From assembly GCA_002399285.1 (NCBI GenBank), contig DHDI01000005.1:1-46642 (forward strand): DNA of 46,642 nt, read 5' to 3'. Both the position numbers and the translations under genes were made by a program. Position 1 is the stretch's first letter. Each line of letters begins with the position of its first letter. Below the pieces are notes generated by a model, which saw only the letters and a program-made list of their open reading frames with translations, was not told the origin of the DNA and did no database searches. Positions 26,448-34,648 of the stretch are shown in pieces. This DNA comes from Thermoanaerobacterales bacterium UBA4880 (GTDB lineage: Bacteria > Bacillota > Thermoanaerobacteria > Thermoanaerobacterales > UBA4877).

Positions 26448-27810
26448 GCCTAACAACTTCAAAGCGGGATATCTCATAATCCTCGTCGGATCTTATCCCT
26501 GCCTTTCGCAGAGCTATGGACAGCTGCTCCTCCACCGAATCCACGCCCTCCAAGTCGGGAAGCAAAACCCCCGTGCGATATCCCTTTTTGACTATTACGC
26601 CATATCTCCCCGGATCAAGCTCCGCTTTACCCGCGATCCTTTGCGGAGACGTAAGTACGTCTACCGAATACACCAGTGCATTCAATTCTCCTTCCGTAAC
26701 TGGATAAAATCTCGGATCCTCCGTACCCGCACTGACGGCATTATAAATTATCTCCTCCGCTATGTTCTCACGTACCGGAGATAATGTCCCTATACATCCT
26801 CTCAGTTCCCCGTCTTTCTTCAATGATACAAAAACGCCGGCCGCATTCGTATACATATCCTCAGATAAACCGTCGGGCACAGTCATTATGCTGTGCCGTG
26901 TAATGTAATACTCCAAACTTTCCTTTGCCAGACGAACATATGTATCCATTCCATCCCTCACCCCTTTTATAATTTTATGTGTATCAGGTTCTACAATAAA
27001 TTCCGCTACTCCATAGCCTACTCCAAAGGGTCCTTCATGAGATATTATGCGTGGACGGACATCCAATTTGTCCAGTATCCCCAGCATAATAAGTATGGAC
27101 CTGAATCCGCATTCCGCCGCTTCATCTATGAGGTCTTTATCCATCCCTAGTATCGCCTTTGCATCCATCCGCCCCAAAAACTCCAGAATTTTTTGGTCAA
27201 AGACCGCCCCTTTCGGCGTATAGCCGTTGGGAGAATCCTGAGTAAGCTTATGAGACAGGTCTCCGCTGGCTATCACAACAACGTCGTCATCCAACGATTC
27301 TATCGCTTTTTTAATGATCGTGCCGAAACGATAGAGCTCTTCGAATGATAAAAATCCGTAAGATATGTGAACCAGCCTAAATCCATTATACTTCCCGGTA
27401 ATAAAGCGCAGCGGCACCAAGGCTCCCTGATCGAGACCAAGCTCAAGGCCATACCTGTATGACAGCCGTTCGTCTGCCTTGAGGCATCTTATTCCGCAGT
27501 TATTCGTCTCCTCGATAATATCCTCGGATAATTCCACGTTATTTTTAAATTTCAATGCGACCTCGGATGCGCCGTAAAATCCAAGATCGCCTTCGATCTC
27601 CGGCATACCGTATACACATACCGCATCCCTGAACACATACCCGTGAGGGGAGATGATAACGATGGTTGCCGGCCTTAATTTCTCGATCGTTGCGGAAACA
27701 TCATTCATGGCGTCGATCGTCTTTTGTATTTTCTTTTCCTCTCCTCTGCCTATCTCAGGTATGATTATAGGCGGATGCGGCATAAGGAATGAAGCTAGGA
27801 TTTTCCCCAT
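26440..27810 (-). CDS. Fused AmmeMemoRadiSam proteins B (Memo-like) and A (AMMECR1)
   Basis: 456 residues from the ATG at 27810, with GGAGGTG 6 nt upstream. Residues about 1-265 are a class III extradiol-dioxygenase-like (Memo-related) domain with ASFLMPHPPIIIPEIG, IISPHGYVF and IASGDLSHKL. Residues about 290-456 are an AMMECR1 domain with the family motif LRGCIGTLSP and SAGTEDPRFYPV. Fusion of the two in one chain implies that they work together, which fits the radical-SAM partner encoded downstream with an 8-bp overlap. Dioxygenase-fold residues are conserved, but activity in an anaerobe is doubtful. Confidence 0.9.
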   Translation of the reverse strand: MGKILASFLMPHPPIIIPEIGRGEEKKIQKTIDAMNDVSATIEKLRPATIVIISPHGYVFRDAVCVYGMPEIEGDLGFYGASEVALKFKNNVELSEDIIEETNNCGIRCLKADERLSYRYGLELGLDQGALVPLRFITGKYNGFRLVHISYGFLSFEELYRFGTIIKKAIESLDDDVVVIASGDLSHKLTQDSPNGYTPKGAVFDQKILEFLGRMDAKAILGMDKDLIDEAAECGFRSILIMLGILDKLDVRPRIISHEGPFGVGYGVAEFIVEPDTHKIIKGVRDGMDTYVRLAKESLEYYITRHSIMTVPDGLSEDMYTNAAGVFVSLKKDGELRGCIGTLSPVRENIAEEIIYNAVSAGTEDPRFYPVTEGELNALVYSVDVLTSPQRIAGKAELDPGRYGVIVKKGYRTGVLLPDLEGVDSVEEQLSIALRKAGIRSDEDYEISRFEVVRHA

Positions 27811-27826
27811 GAGGGACACCTCCATT

Positions 27827-28492
27827 TTATATAGAATCAAAATATATATTTATTCCTAAGTATATTGCCCATGCTATCTTTTCCTGATATTCGTCATCCT
27901 GCAGCAGCTTATATTCCTCGGGATTGGACATAAACCCGCATTCAACTATGACCGCAGGTATTTGTGTGTTTTTAAGCACATAATAGCTGTCCGATGTAGC
28001 CGCCAGCCTTTTGTTGCCCCTGTCCAGTATTTTGATCAATTGTTCCTGTATTGCCTCCGCTAATATTTTACCACTTTTTGATCCCGAATAGTAAAAGGTT
28101 TGCGCACCATAATAATTTGATTTGGGATAACTGTTTAAATGAATGCTTACAAAAATATCGGCATTGTTTTTCTTGGTGATTTCCATCCTTTCCTTCATAT
28201 CTGTGCTCTTTGATTTCCCCAGCGCCTTATTTTCGTTCCTCGTCAAGATTGCCTGACCTCCCGATGATTCGATCAGTTTCTTCAATTTTTGAGCGATCTT
28301 CAGGTTTATTACGGACTCGCGCGTATCGTTTACCGTCTTGCCCGGGTCCCATCCGCCATGCCCGGGATCTATTGCCACTATCCTTGAGGAAACAGGCAGG
28401 CTCAGGGTGGCGACCGTTTGAGTTTTTACATAAAAGGCAGTAAGTATAGTGACAAAGATCAAAAGGTATATGAAGTACCTGTAATGTGACAA
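27827..28492 (-). CDS. cwlD: Germination-specific N-acetylmuramoyl-L-alanine amidase CwlD
   Basis: 221 residues. The N-terminal membrane anchor or signal spans residues 7-21, followed by an Amidase_3 domain. Zinc ligands are His45 (DPGHGG), Glu59 (RESVINLK) and His118 (SIHLNS); the catalytic acid is Glu184 (VIVECGFM). In spore formers CwlD removes peptides from muramic acid, a step in making the muramic-delta-lactam that marks spore cortex for germination enzymes. CwlD is favoured over other Amidase_3 enzymes for its length, single anchor and lack of binding domains. The start is TTG at 28492, with AAGGGGGG 8 nt upstream. It is first in the six-gene operon ending at 21438. Confidence 0.85.
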   Translation of the reverse strand: MSHYRYFIYLLIFVTILTAFYVKTQTVATLSLPVSSRIVAIDPGHGGWDPGKTVNDTRESVINLKIAQKLKKLIESSGGQAILTRNENKALGKSKSTDMKERMEITKKNNADIFVSIHLNSYPKSNYYGAQTFYYSGSKSGKILAEAIQEQLIKILDRGNKRLAATSDSYYVLKNTQIPAVIVECGFMSNPEEYKLLQDDEYQEKIAWAIYLGINIYFDSI

Positions 28493-28598
28493 ATATGTAC
28501 CCCCCTTATTTTATACTTCTCAGTAATTTTATGCTTGATTGTAAACAAAATTGATATTGAAACATAGCATATATTAGCAATAAAAGGAGGTGATCATA

Positions 28599-29495
28599 TT
28601 GATCACAAAAAGCCTAAACTATATAGCCAGGCAGGGTGACACATTATTTTCCGTTGCCAGAATGTTTAATACGGCTATAGATGATTTGACAAACGGGAAC
28701 AACATTATAAATCCTTCATTGATATATCCTGGAATGCCGCTGACAGTATCGGTGAAAGGTATTATGTATACGGCGGCCCCGGACGAAAACGTATATGGCA
28801 TAGCGATGAGGTTCGGAGTGCCCTATGAAGCCATTATCCTTGCAAACAGCCTTGCATACCCATATATCATATATCCCGGTACATCCCTCTTTATCCCCGG
28901 AATAAGAGGCAATGGGTCTGCACAAACGGCCGGTTGTCCCGATGCGTCCATGCCTGATTGGGGTTATCCCAGCCCGCCGTGCGGCAGCTACCCATGGCCG
29001 ACTCCACCGCCATGCGGATATCCGTATCCGCCGCAGCCTGACCCATGCCCGCCGCAGCCGTGTCCATGCCCGCCGATGCCGGAGCCAATGCCATGTCCTC
29101 CACAGCCGGAACCCATCCCTTGCCCGCCAATGCCGCAGCCTATGCCCTGTCCTCCACAGCCGCAGCCGGCAGATTATTTTATATACACCGTGAAATCCTG
29201 CGATACGCTGTATAAACTGTCCATGCTGTTCTGCACGTCCATTGAAGCCATAGCCTGCGCAAACAATATTGCGAACCCGAATTTGATCTATATAGGGCAG
29301 AAATTGAGAATACCCGTGACCTGCGGCAAACTTATGCACTACACTGTGGCAGCCGGCGACAGCCTGTATAAAATCGCCGGAATGTTCAATACCACCGTCA
29401 ATTCTATAGCAAAGGCAAACGGCATAGCCGATCCGGCCTTGATCTGTCCGGGACAGCAGCTGGTGATAATCGCCGACTGCAAACCCGATCCTTAA
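28599..29495 (+). CDS. Four-LysM protein with Cys/Pro-rich linker, possible spore-surface protein
   Basis: 298 residues from TTG at 28599, with AAAGGAGG 8 nt upstream; the upstream GTG overlaps that site. Two LysM domains (about 6-50 and 55-100) precede a linker of about 90 residues dominated by Pro, Cys, Gln and Met (PCPPQP and PMPCPP repeats). Two more LysM domains follow (about 197-242, 247-293). LysM binds N-acetylglucosamine in peptidoglycan or cortex. No signal peptide is visible, which is typical of spore-coat proteins loaded from the mother cell such as SafA; the many cysteines suggest cross-linking. A CATATATTA at 28568-28576 fits a sigma-K -10, but no matching -35 is seen. It is divergent from cwlD. 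Confidence 0.85.
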   Translation: MITKSLNYIARQGDTLFSVARMFNTAIDDLTNGNNIINPSLIYPGMPLTVSVKGIMYTAAPDENVYGIAMRFGVPYEAIILANSLAYPYIIYPGTSLFIPGIRGNGSAQTAGCPDASMPDWGYPSPPCGSYPWPTPPPCGYPYPPQPDPCPPQPCPCPPMPEPMPCPPQPEPIPCPPMPQPMPCPPQPQPADYFIYTVKSCDTLYKLSMLFCTSIEAIACANNIANPNLIYIGQKLRIPVTCGKLMHYTVAAGDSLYKIAGMFNTTVNSIAKANGIADPALICPGQQLVIIADCKPDP

Positions 29496-29511
29496 TCTAG
29501 GCCGATGCCAG

Positions 29512-29660
29512 TCTCGTGCAATCGCAAAATTGAGCTGCAATTTTGCTTACTGCGTTGGCTGCGCCTGTGAATTGCAGTCATATACGTTTAAGTATGCTCC
29601 TTTATTTGCAGGTTTGCCGCCTTGTCTTGCACGATTTGTCACGGCCTGCTGGTTTGTACA
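29512..29660 (+). repeat. Dispersed intergenic repeat, copy B (with central insertion)
   Basis: The left module is TCTCGTGCAATCGC, then a hairpin (GCAAAATTG 29524-29532 with CAATTTTGC 29538-29546), then TTACTGCGTTGGCTGC. The right module is GTCTTGCACGATTTGTCACG plus GCCTGCTGGTTTGTAC, ending near 29660. About 60 bp separate the modules, against almost none in copy A. It lies just past the LysM gene. Confidence 0.8.
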
Positions 29661-29729
29661 CTCTGAAGATACCTTTCTTATAAAAGACCGATTACAAAAA
29701 TACATTCATGGTTCATTTATAAAAACAGA

Positions 29730-29766
29730 GGAGGCGGATCATAATGATTCTGCCTCCGCCGTTTTA
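29730..29766 (+). terminator. Probable rho-independent terminator of the LysM gene
   Basis: GGAGGCGGA (29730-29738) pairs with TCTGCCTCC (29749-29757, one G-T pair), and the inner bases can extend the stem. GTTTT and then further T follow from 29761. The T-tract is 4 bp away from the stem, so efficiency may be modest. The remaining bases up to 29926 show no gene. Confidence 0.5.
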
Positions 29767-29926
29767 TGTATTTTTCTGCAGCAGCAATAATACCGCCTTG
29801 TATTGCCGGGCGCTAATGTATATACTAACATAGTAGATAGAGTATATTGGGGACGTACCTGTAAGAAAGGGCGGCCAAAGACCATCGGATATATTTATAA
29901 AATTTATACGGGAAGAGGAATTGCCT

Positions 29927-31105
29927 ATGTTTGATATAAAGCGGGAATGCAGCCTGCTCTTTGATGAGGCGGTCGCCTTGAGAAGGGACTTTCACAGGCA
30001 TCCGGAATTGGGCTTTAGGGAGGTGAGGACCTCGGGGATCGTGGCGGAGAAACTAAGGGAATGCGGATTGGAAGTGACAATGGGCGTAAATAAGACGGGC
30101 GTCGTGGGATTACTGCGCGGACCGCAGCCGGGGAAAACCGTGCTTTTGCGGGCGGATATGGATGCTCTGCCGGTCAGTGAAGAGAACGACTGTGATTATA
30201 GATCGGAAGTGGATGGCGTGATGCATGCATGCGGCCACGACGCGCATACTGCCATGCTGCTGATGGCTGCAAAGATATTATCCAAACATAGGGACGGGAT
30301 AAGCGGAAATATTAAATTCGTTTTCCAGCCGTCTGAGGAGTATGCCACGGGAGGCGCGCAAGGGATGATATCGGAGGGCGTCATGGAAAATCCCCATGTG
30401 GACGCCGTCTTTGGTCAACACGTATGGTCAAGCGTACCGTTTGGGAAGATCGGCGTAAGGCCGGGCCCACTCATGGCCTCCCCCGATGCTTTCACCATAA
30501 CCATAAGGGGAAAGGGCGGACACGGGTCGGCCCCGCATCTCGGTACGGACGCCTTGGTCATAGGCGCCCATGTCGTACTCGCTCTTCAGACTCTTGTAAG
30601 CCGCGAGATAGACCCGTTAAATCCTGCCGTTGTATCCATAGGCACCTTCACCAGCGGAACCGTAATGAACGCCATCCCCAGCCAGGCAAGCATGACGGGT
30701 ACGATAAGGCTTGTAGATCCCGTGCTCCGAAAAGAGATGCCCAATAAAATAGAGAGGATAGTAAAGGGTGTCTGCGAGGCTTTTCGCGGTGAATATAGCT
30801 TTGAATACATACATGAATATCCTCCCACCATAAACGACCCCCAAATGACCGAGCTGGCAAAACAAGCGGCAGAAGAAGTAGTCGGTGAGGGCAATGTGAT
30901 CGACCCTGGCATAACCATGAGTGCGGAGGACTTTTCATATTTTCTGCAGGAAGCGCCGGGAAGTTTTCTCTTTTTGGGCATAGCCAATCCCGACAAGGGC
31001 ATAGATAAAAACAATCATCATCCTCAATTCGATATAGACGAGGATGCTCTCCCTCTGGGAATAGAGCTTTTGGTAAGGATCGCGCTGAAATATCTTAACA
31101 GCTGA
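29927..31105 (+). CDS. M20-family amidohydrolase (hippurate hydrolase / N-acyl-amino acid amidohydrolase type)
   Basis: 392 residues from the ATG at 29927, with GGAAGAGGAA 6 nt upstream; an in-frame TTG six bases earlier is less likely. Metal-site residues are visible: Cys102 and His104 in MHACGHDAH, Glu137-Glu138 in QPSEEYATGG, and a C-terminal His in NNHHPQFD. The dimerisation/lid domain (ITIRGKGGHGSAPHLGTDA) sits in the middle. The cytoplasmic enzyme removes acyl groups from amino acids or short peptides; the exact substrate cannot be read from sequence. It is a single gene bounded by a terminator on each side. Confidence 0.92.
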   Translation: MFDIKRECSLLFDEAVALRRDFHRHPELGFREVRTSGIVAEKLRECGLEVTMGVNKTGVVGLLRGPQPGKTVLLRADMDALPVSEENDCDYRSEVDGVMHACGHDAHTAMLLMAAKILSKHRDGISGNIKFVFQPSEEYATGGAQGMISEGVMENPHVDAVFGQHVWSSVPFGKIGVRPGPLMASPDAFTITIRGKGGHGSAPHLGTDALVIGAHVVLALQTLVSREIDPLNPAVVSIGTFTSGTVMNAIPSQASMTGTIRLVDPVLRKEMPNKIERIVKGVCEAFRGEYSFEYIHEYPPTINDPQMTELAKQAAEEVVGEGNVIDPGITMSAEDFSYFLQEAPGSFLFLGIANPDKGIDKNNHHPQFDIDEDALPLGIELLVRIALKYLNS

Positions 31106-31113
31106 GAAAATAT

Positions 31114-31152
31114 AAGATGCACCCCCATCAAATACGGTGCATCTTCTTATTT
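31114..31152. terminator. Rho-independent terminator between convergent genes
   Basis: Ten perfect pairs (AAGATGCACC 31114-31123 with 31136-31145), loop of 12 bases, then CTTATTTTTTT on the plus strand. On the minus strand it is followed by ATATTTTC, so it may serve both the amidohydrolase gene and the cyclodeaminase gene. Confidence 0.8.
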
Positions 31153-31154
31153 TT

Positions 31155-31787
31155 TTATCTGTACTCTATATCTTTGAGTATCCTCTCTCTCAGAATATCC
31201 GCCGACTTGGCCAGCATCTCTGCCTCTTGCTCTGTCTTACTTACCAGATGGGCGTCCTTTATATATTTTAAATTGATGTTCACATTGTCGACGGCGCCCA
31301 ATAGACCTGAATGGGCCATCAGCACGCCTACGCCTATATCGGAGATGGCGTTGGGATTTACAAAGTCTTTGAGTTTATCCAGATCTTCCAGCACCTTCAG
31401 GCTGAGTCTGGCTGTTTCCAAGGGCACCTCCATAGCCTTTACATAGGCCTGCTGCATGGCCTGCGACCGGATCTCCTTTTCTTCTTCAGTTCCCTTGGGC
31501 AGTTTGATGCTGCTCATGACTGCGTCATAGGCACTGGTGTCCTCATCGATCAATTCGGTGAGGCGCTTTTTGAGGTCCGCACATTCTGCACAGGTATAGT
31601 TTATAGTATATTTCGTGGCGTCGTCATACTCTTCATAGAACTTCTTTCCCACCGTGAGGCCGCAAACCATCATCCCCAGCGATACGCCAAGGCTCGAGGC
31701 CAGCGCCGATACGCTGCCGCCGCCGGGTGTCGGCGAACCGCTCGAAAGCAAATCGAGGTAATCGTTAACCGTGCCGTTTATAAGCAT
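31155..31787 (-). CDS. Formimidoyl-tetrahydrofolate cyclodeaminase / methenyl-THF cyclohydrolase
   Basis: 210 residues from the ATG at 31787; AAAGGA lies upstream and an earlier ATG overlaps that site. The family signature is SGSPTPGGGSVSALASSLGVSL near the N-terminus, with the helical core of the FtcD C-terminal domain or FchA. It converts 5-formimino-THF to 5,10-methenyl-THF and ammonia. It is third in a three-gene run after glutamate formimidoyltransferase and HutI, which favours the cyclodeaminase role over a stand-alone cyclohydrolase. Confidence 0.88.
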   Translation of the reverse strand: MLINGTVNDYLDLLSSGSPTPGGGSVSALASSLGVSLGMMVCGLTVGKKFYEEYDDATKYTINYTCAECADLKKRLTELIDEDTSAYDAVMSSIKLPKGTEEEKEIRSQAMQQAYVKAMEVPLETARLSLKVLEDLDKLKDFVNPNAISDIGVGVLMAHSGLLGAVDNVNINLKYIKDAHLVSKTEQEAEMLAKSADILRERILKDIEYR

Positions 31788-31812
31788 ATAGCACACATCC
31801 TTTCATTGTTGT

Positions 31813-33054
31813 TTATTCCTGAGCCTTATATACGATATTGCCCCTTTTGATAACCGTGTTCGACAGGTTTACCCCCAGATGATAAGGTATGTAGTTGAGG
31901 TTCGGTGCATCAAAGACGACCAGGTCTCCGGCCTTGCCCTCTTCAATAGTTCCTATGAATTCACCCATCCCTATGGCGCATGCCGCATTGATGGTCGCAG
32001 CCGTGATGATCTCCTCCGGCGTCATCTTGAGCTTAACTGCGGCCATATTCATGACCAGCTGCATTGACTCCGTCGGCGAGCTGCCCGGATTGTAATCCGT
32101 CGCCAGCGCCACCGTCAGCCCCATGTCTATCATGTCCCTCGCTCTGGCAAACCTTTCTTCAAGATTAAACGACGTCACTGGCAGCACAACGGCTATGACC
32201 CCAGCCCGTTTCATCATCATAAGGCCTTCGTCGGTAGATGCAAGCAGATGATCCGCCGAGGTTGTCTTTAGTTCGGCCGCAAGTTCCGCGCCGCCCATAG
32301 GGTTCATTTCATCTGCATGGATCTTGAGCCCCAGTCCCAATTTTCTGGCCGCCAGCAGAATATCTCTGGTATCGTCTATGTCAAAGACTCCTTCTTCGCA
32401 GAATACGTCGCAGTATCTGGCCAGGTCCTCCTCTGCCACCCTCGGCAGCATTTCCTCTTTCACAAGTCTTACATAGGCATCCTTATCATTCCTGTACTCC
32501 TCGGGTATTGCATGGGCGCCCATAAATGTGGCGACCAGGTCGATCGGCTGAAGCGAATTGAGGTCATGTATCAGCCCAAGCAGCCTGAGTTCCTGCTGTG
32601 TGTTTAGTCCATATCCGCTCTTTACCTCCGCAGTCGTCGTGCCATATTTTAACATGCGCCTCAAAGATTTTAAAACCTGCGAGATCATCGCTCCGTCACC
32701 TGCCGTCCTGGTAGCCGTGACTGTGCTCAAAATCCCTCCGCCCGCATTTAATATGTCCAGATAAGGCACTCCCTTTAACTTCAAGGCCAACTCGTCTTCC
32801 CGCGAGCCTGCGTGTATGAGGTGAGTATGGGGGTCCACCAATCCTGGAGTTACCACCCTTCCCTCGGCATTGATGGTGGTCTTTGCCTCCATCTTTGTCG
32901 GCTCGCCCTCTGCGGCCTTTACGATGATGCCTCCGTCAATGGCGACATAACCCTTTTCTATGATCCTTACATTCTGCATCTGTTTGCCGCTCTTGGGAGC
33001 GGAGCCCACAGACGTGACGATCCTTCCATTTTTAACAAGCGTATCTACCTTCAT
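31813..33054 (-). CDS. hutI: Imidazolonepropionase HutI
   Basis: 413 residues from the ATG at 33054, behind AGGTGA. It is an amidohydrolase-superfamily enzyme that opens 4-imidazolone-5-propanoate to N-formimino-L-glutamate in histidine breakdown. Metal ligands are visible in VDPHTHLIHAG, KIHADEMN, SADHLLAS and ATDYNPGSSPTE, the last being a HutI hallmark. Length is normal. It starts 9 bp after the formimidoyltransferase gene in the same operon. Confidence 0.95.
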   Translation of the reverse strand: MKVDTLVKNGRIVTSVGSAPKSGKQMQNVRIIEKGYVAIDGGIIVKAAEGEPTKMEAKTTINAEGRVVTPGLVDPHTHLIHAGSREDELALKLKGVPYLDILNAGGGILSTVTATRTAGDGAMISQVLKSLRRMLKYGTTTAEVKSGYGLNTQQELRLLGLIHDLNSLQPIDLVATFMGAHAIPEEYRNDKDAYVRLVKEEMLPRVAEEDLARYCDVFCEEGVFDIDDTRDILLAARKLGLGLKIHADEMNPMGGAELAAELKTTSADHLLASTDEGLMMMKRAGVIAVVLPVTSFNLEERFARARDMIDMGLTVALATDYNPGSSPTESMQLVMNMAAVKLKMTPEEIITAATINAACAIGMGEFIGTIEEGKAGDLVVFDAPNLNYIPYHLGVNLSNTVIKRGNIVYKAQE

Positions 33055-33063
33055 ACCGCTCAC

Positions 33064-33957
33064 CTACTCATATATATGATTTTCCAGTAACTGTTTACTG
33101 TCAAAACTGTGAACCTGAAGATAGCTTATAGCGGCATCTATCAAAACCTCCGATGGCAGCAGGCCTATTATTTCCGATTCCGCTATGCTGACGCCATACC
33201 GTGCAGCTTCCATCTTTATCTGTTCATATGCCCGGTAAAGCGGCGTCCTTTTATAGTCTGTCATATTCATGGATACCTGTACCATATTCTTTTCAGCGAT
33301 ATTCACTCCTATGGCCTTTACATATCTGAGCCCTCCGCTGGAGTTTCTCACGGCTTTGGCTATTTTCTTTGCGATATCGAGATCCTGGGTATTGAGATTT
33401 ACATTGAACGCGACCAGAGGCGGCCTGGCCCCTACGGCGGTCACTCCGCTCTTCACGCTGACCTCTCTCGGTCCGAAATCGGGCTCCCAACCCGGCTGCT
33501 TTATCTTATCAAAGAATCCTTCATATTGTCCCTTGCGCACATAGGCCAGATCGCTCCTCTCCGGTTTTGTCGCGGCACTCTCATACAGATAGACCGGAAT
33601 ATGGAGATCGTCGCCTATCTTTTTGCCCAGCCCCTCCGCCAGCTTTACACAGTCATCCATCGTAACTTCCTTTACTGGGACAAAGGGTATCACGTCCGCG
33701 GCGCCCATCCTTGGATGTTCTCCCGTATGCTTGGACATGTCGATGACCTCGGATGCCTTTGCGCATGCACTGTAAGCCGCCTCGGCAACAGCCTGCGGTT
33801 CCCCGATAAATGTGACTACCGTCCTGTTATGATCACAATCGGGTGATACATCCAGCAGCCTGACGCCATCCGTCTTTATAATCTCATTTACAATCTCATC
33901 GATCCTCTCCTTATTTCTGCCTTCGCTGAAATTAGGAATACATTCGACCAACTGCAT
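33064..33957 (-). CDS. ftcD: Glutamate formimidoyltransferase (FtcD N-terminal type)
   Basis: 297 residues from the ATG at 33957, chosen for AAAGGGGG 6 nt upstream; the longer frame lacks a site. It moves the formimino group from N-formiminoglutamate to tetrahydrofolate. Family motifs are VECIPNFSEGRN at the start, HTGEHPRMGAADVIPFVPV and the KAIGVNI segment. In animals this domain is fused to the cyclodeaminase; here the two are separate genes flanking hutI. HutH and HutU, which make the HutI substrate, are not in the window. Confidence 0.93.
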   Translation of the reverse strand: MQLVECIPNFSEGRNKERIDEIVNEIIKTDGVRLLDVSPDCDHNRTVVTFIGEPQAVAEAAYSACAKASEVIDMSKHTGEHPRMGAADVIPFVPVKEVTMDDCVKLAEGLGKKIGDDLHIPVYLYESAATKPERSDLAYVRKGQYEGFFDKIKQPGWEPDFGPREVSVKSGVTAVGARPPLVAFNVNLNTQDLDIAKKIAKAVRNSSGGLRYVKAIGVNIAEKNMVQVSMNMTDYKRTPLYRAYEQIKMEAARYGVSIAESEIIGLLPSEVLIDAAISYLQVHSFDSKQLLENHIYE

Positions 33958-34089
33958 GATAAACCCCCTTTCTATATTGCTCAAGTTAATTCTACCATAT
34001 TTTATCGGCATTATAAACCCAGAAAACATTTTCCCTTAACTTTAGCACGATGACGTTCTTTTGAAAATATCCCTAATTTAAGAAGGATT

Positions 34090-34118
34090 TTTACAAATAA
34101 AATAGAAATATATATAAA
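34090..34118 (+). promoter_or_regulatory. Sigma-A promoter of the ferritin-like gene
   Basis: TTTACA (34090-34095), 17 nt, TATAAA (34113-34118), leaving a leader of about 20 nt to AAAGGAGG. Good fit in an AT-rich setting. Confidence 0.55.
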
Positions 34119-34143
34119 AGTTAAAAAAAGGAGGATCATTATT

Positions 34144-34644
34144 ATGGAAAAGGAATTAAACGTATTGAATTTCGCCATGGGCATGGAATTGGAAGGCCAA
34201 TCCTTCTATGACAACTATTCAAAAAGCGTTAAAAATCCTACTGCAAAGCAGCTTTTTGAGGATTTGTCCAAAATGGAAACGGCTCACTATGAATATTTGA
34301 AATCGCAATTTGAGAATATATCAAAGGGCAAGCCTGCTGAAAAACCAGAGCGCGACCTGGGTACGCCGGAGATTTTCAATAAGCGTGCGGAACAGCAGGA
34401 TGTAAAGTCTGCATCTTTTGAAACAAGCACCTCCGACATATCACTCCTGCGGATGGCTTATCTTATAGAAGACGACTTCATGAACTTCTACAAAAAGGCT
34501 GCGGACAATGTGGACGACAACGGGGTAAGGGAAATGCTGCTAAGCCTTGCAGACTGGGAAAGCGGCCACAGAGCGGCGTTAAAAAAACAGTACACGGCAA
34601 TGTTCGAGTCCAACTGGAACAATATGGGGTTCTATCCATTTTAG
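34144..34644 (+). CDS. Ferritin-like (rubrerythrin-domain) protein
   Basis: 166 residues; ATG with AAAGGAGG 8 nt upstream. The four-helix ferritin-like fold carries repeated carboxylate/His pairs: GMELEGQSFYDNY, METAHYEYL, YLIEDDFMNFY and DWESGHRAAL. These match the di-iron site of rubrerythrins. The C-terminal rubredoxin domain (two CxxC) is absent, so it is an erythrin-only form or an iron-binding relative. Its likely role is oxygen or peroxide defence or iron handling in an anaerobe; thioredoxin reductase is encoded nearby on the other strand. Confidence 0.85.
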   Translation: MEKELNVLNFAMGMELEGQSFYDNYSKSVKNPTAKQLFEDLSKMETAHYEYLKSQFENISKGKPAEKPERDLGTPEIFNKRAEQQDVKSASFETSTSDISLLRMAYLIEDDFMNFYKKAADNVDDNGVREMLLSLADWESGHRAALKKQYTAMFESNWNNMGFYPF

Positions 34645-34648
34645 GGTA

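Noticed and set aside
28716..29540. 274-codon minus-strand ORF opposite the LysM gene
   Set aside because: It is antisense to a clear multi-LysM protein, and its Arg/Trp-rich product reflects the complementary strand of the Pro/Cys repeats.
29530..29790. ORF of 86 codons with many cysteines, similar to one at 4077-4307
   Set aside because: The similarity comes from both being translations of the dispersed intergenic repeat; no ribosome site and different reading beyond the repeat.
29744..29833. 29-codon ORF with an upstream GGAGG
   Set aside because: The ribosome-site-like bases and start codon lie inside the terminator hairpin after the LysM gene; the product looks random.
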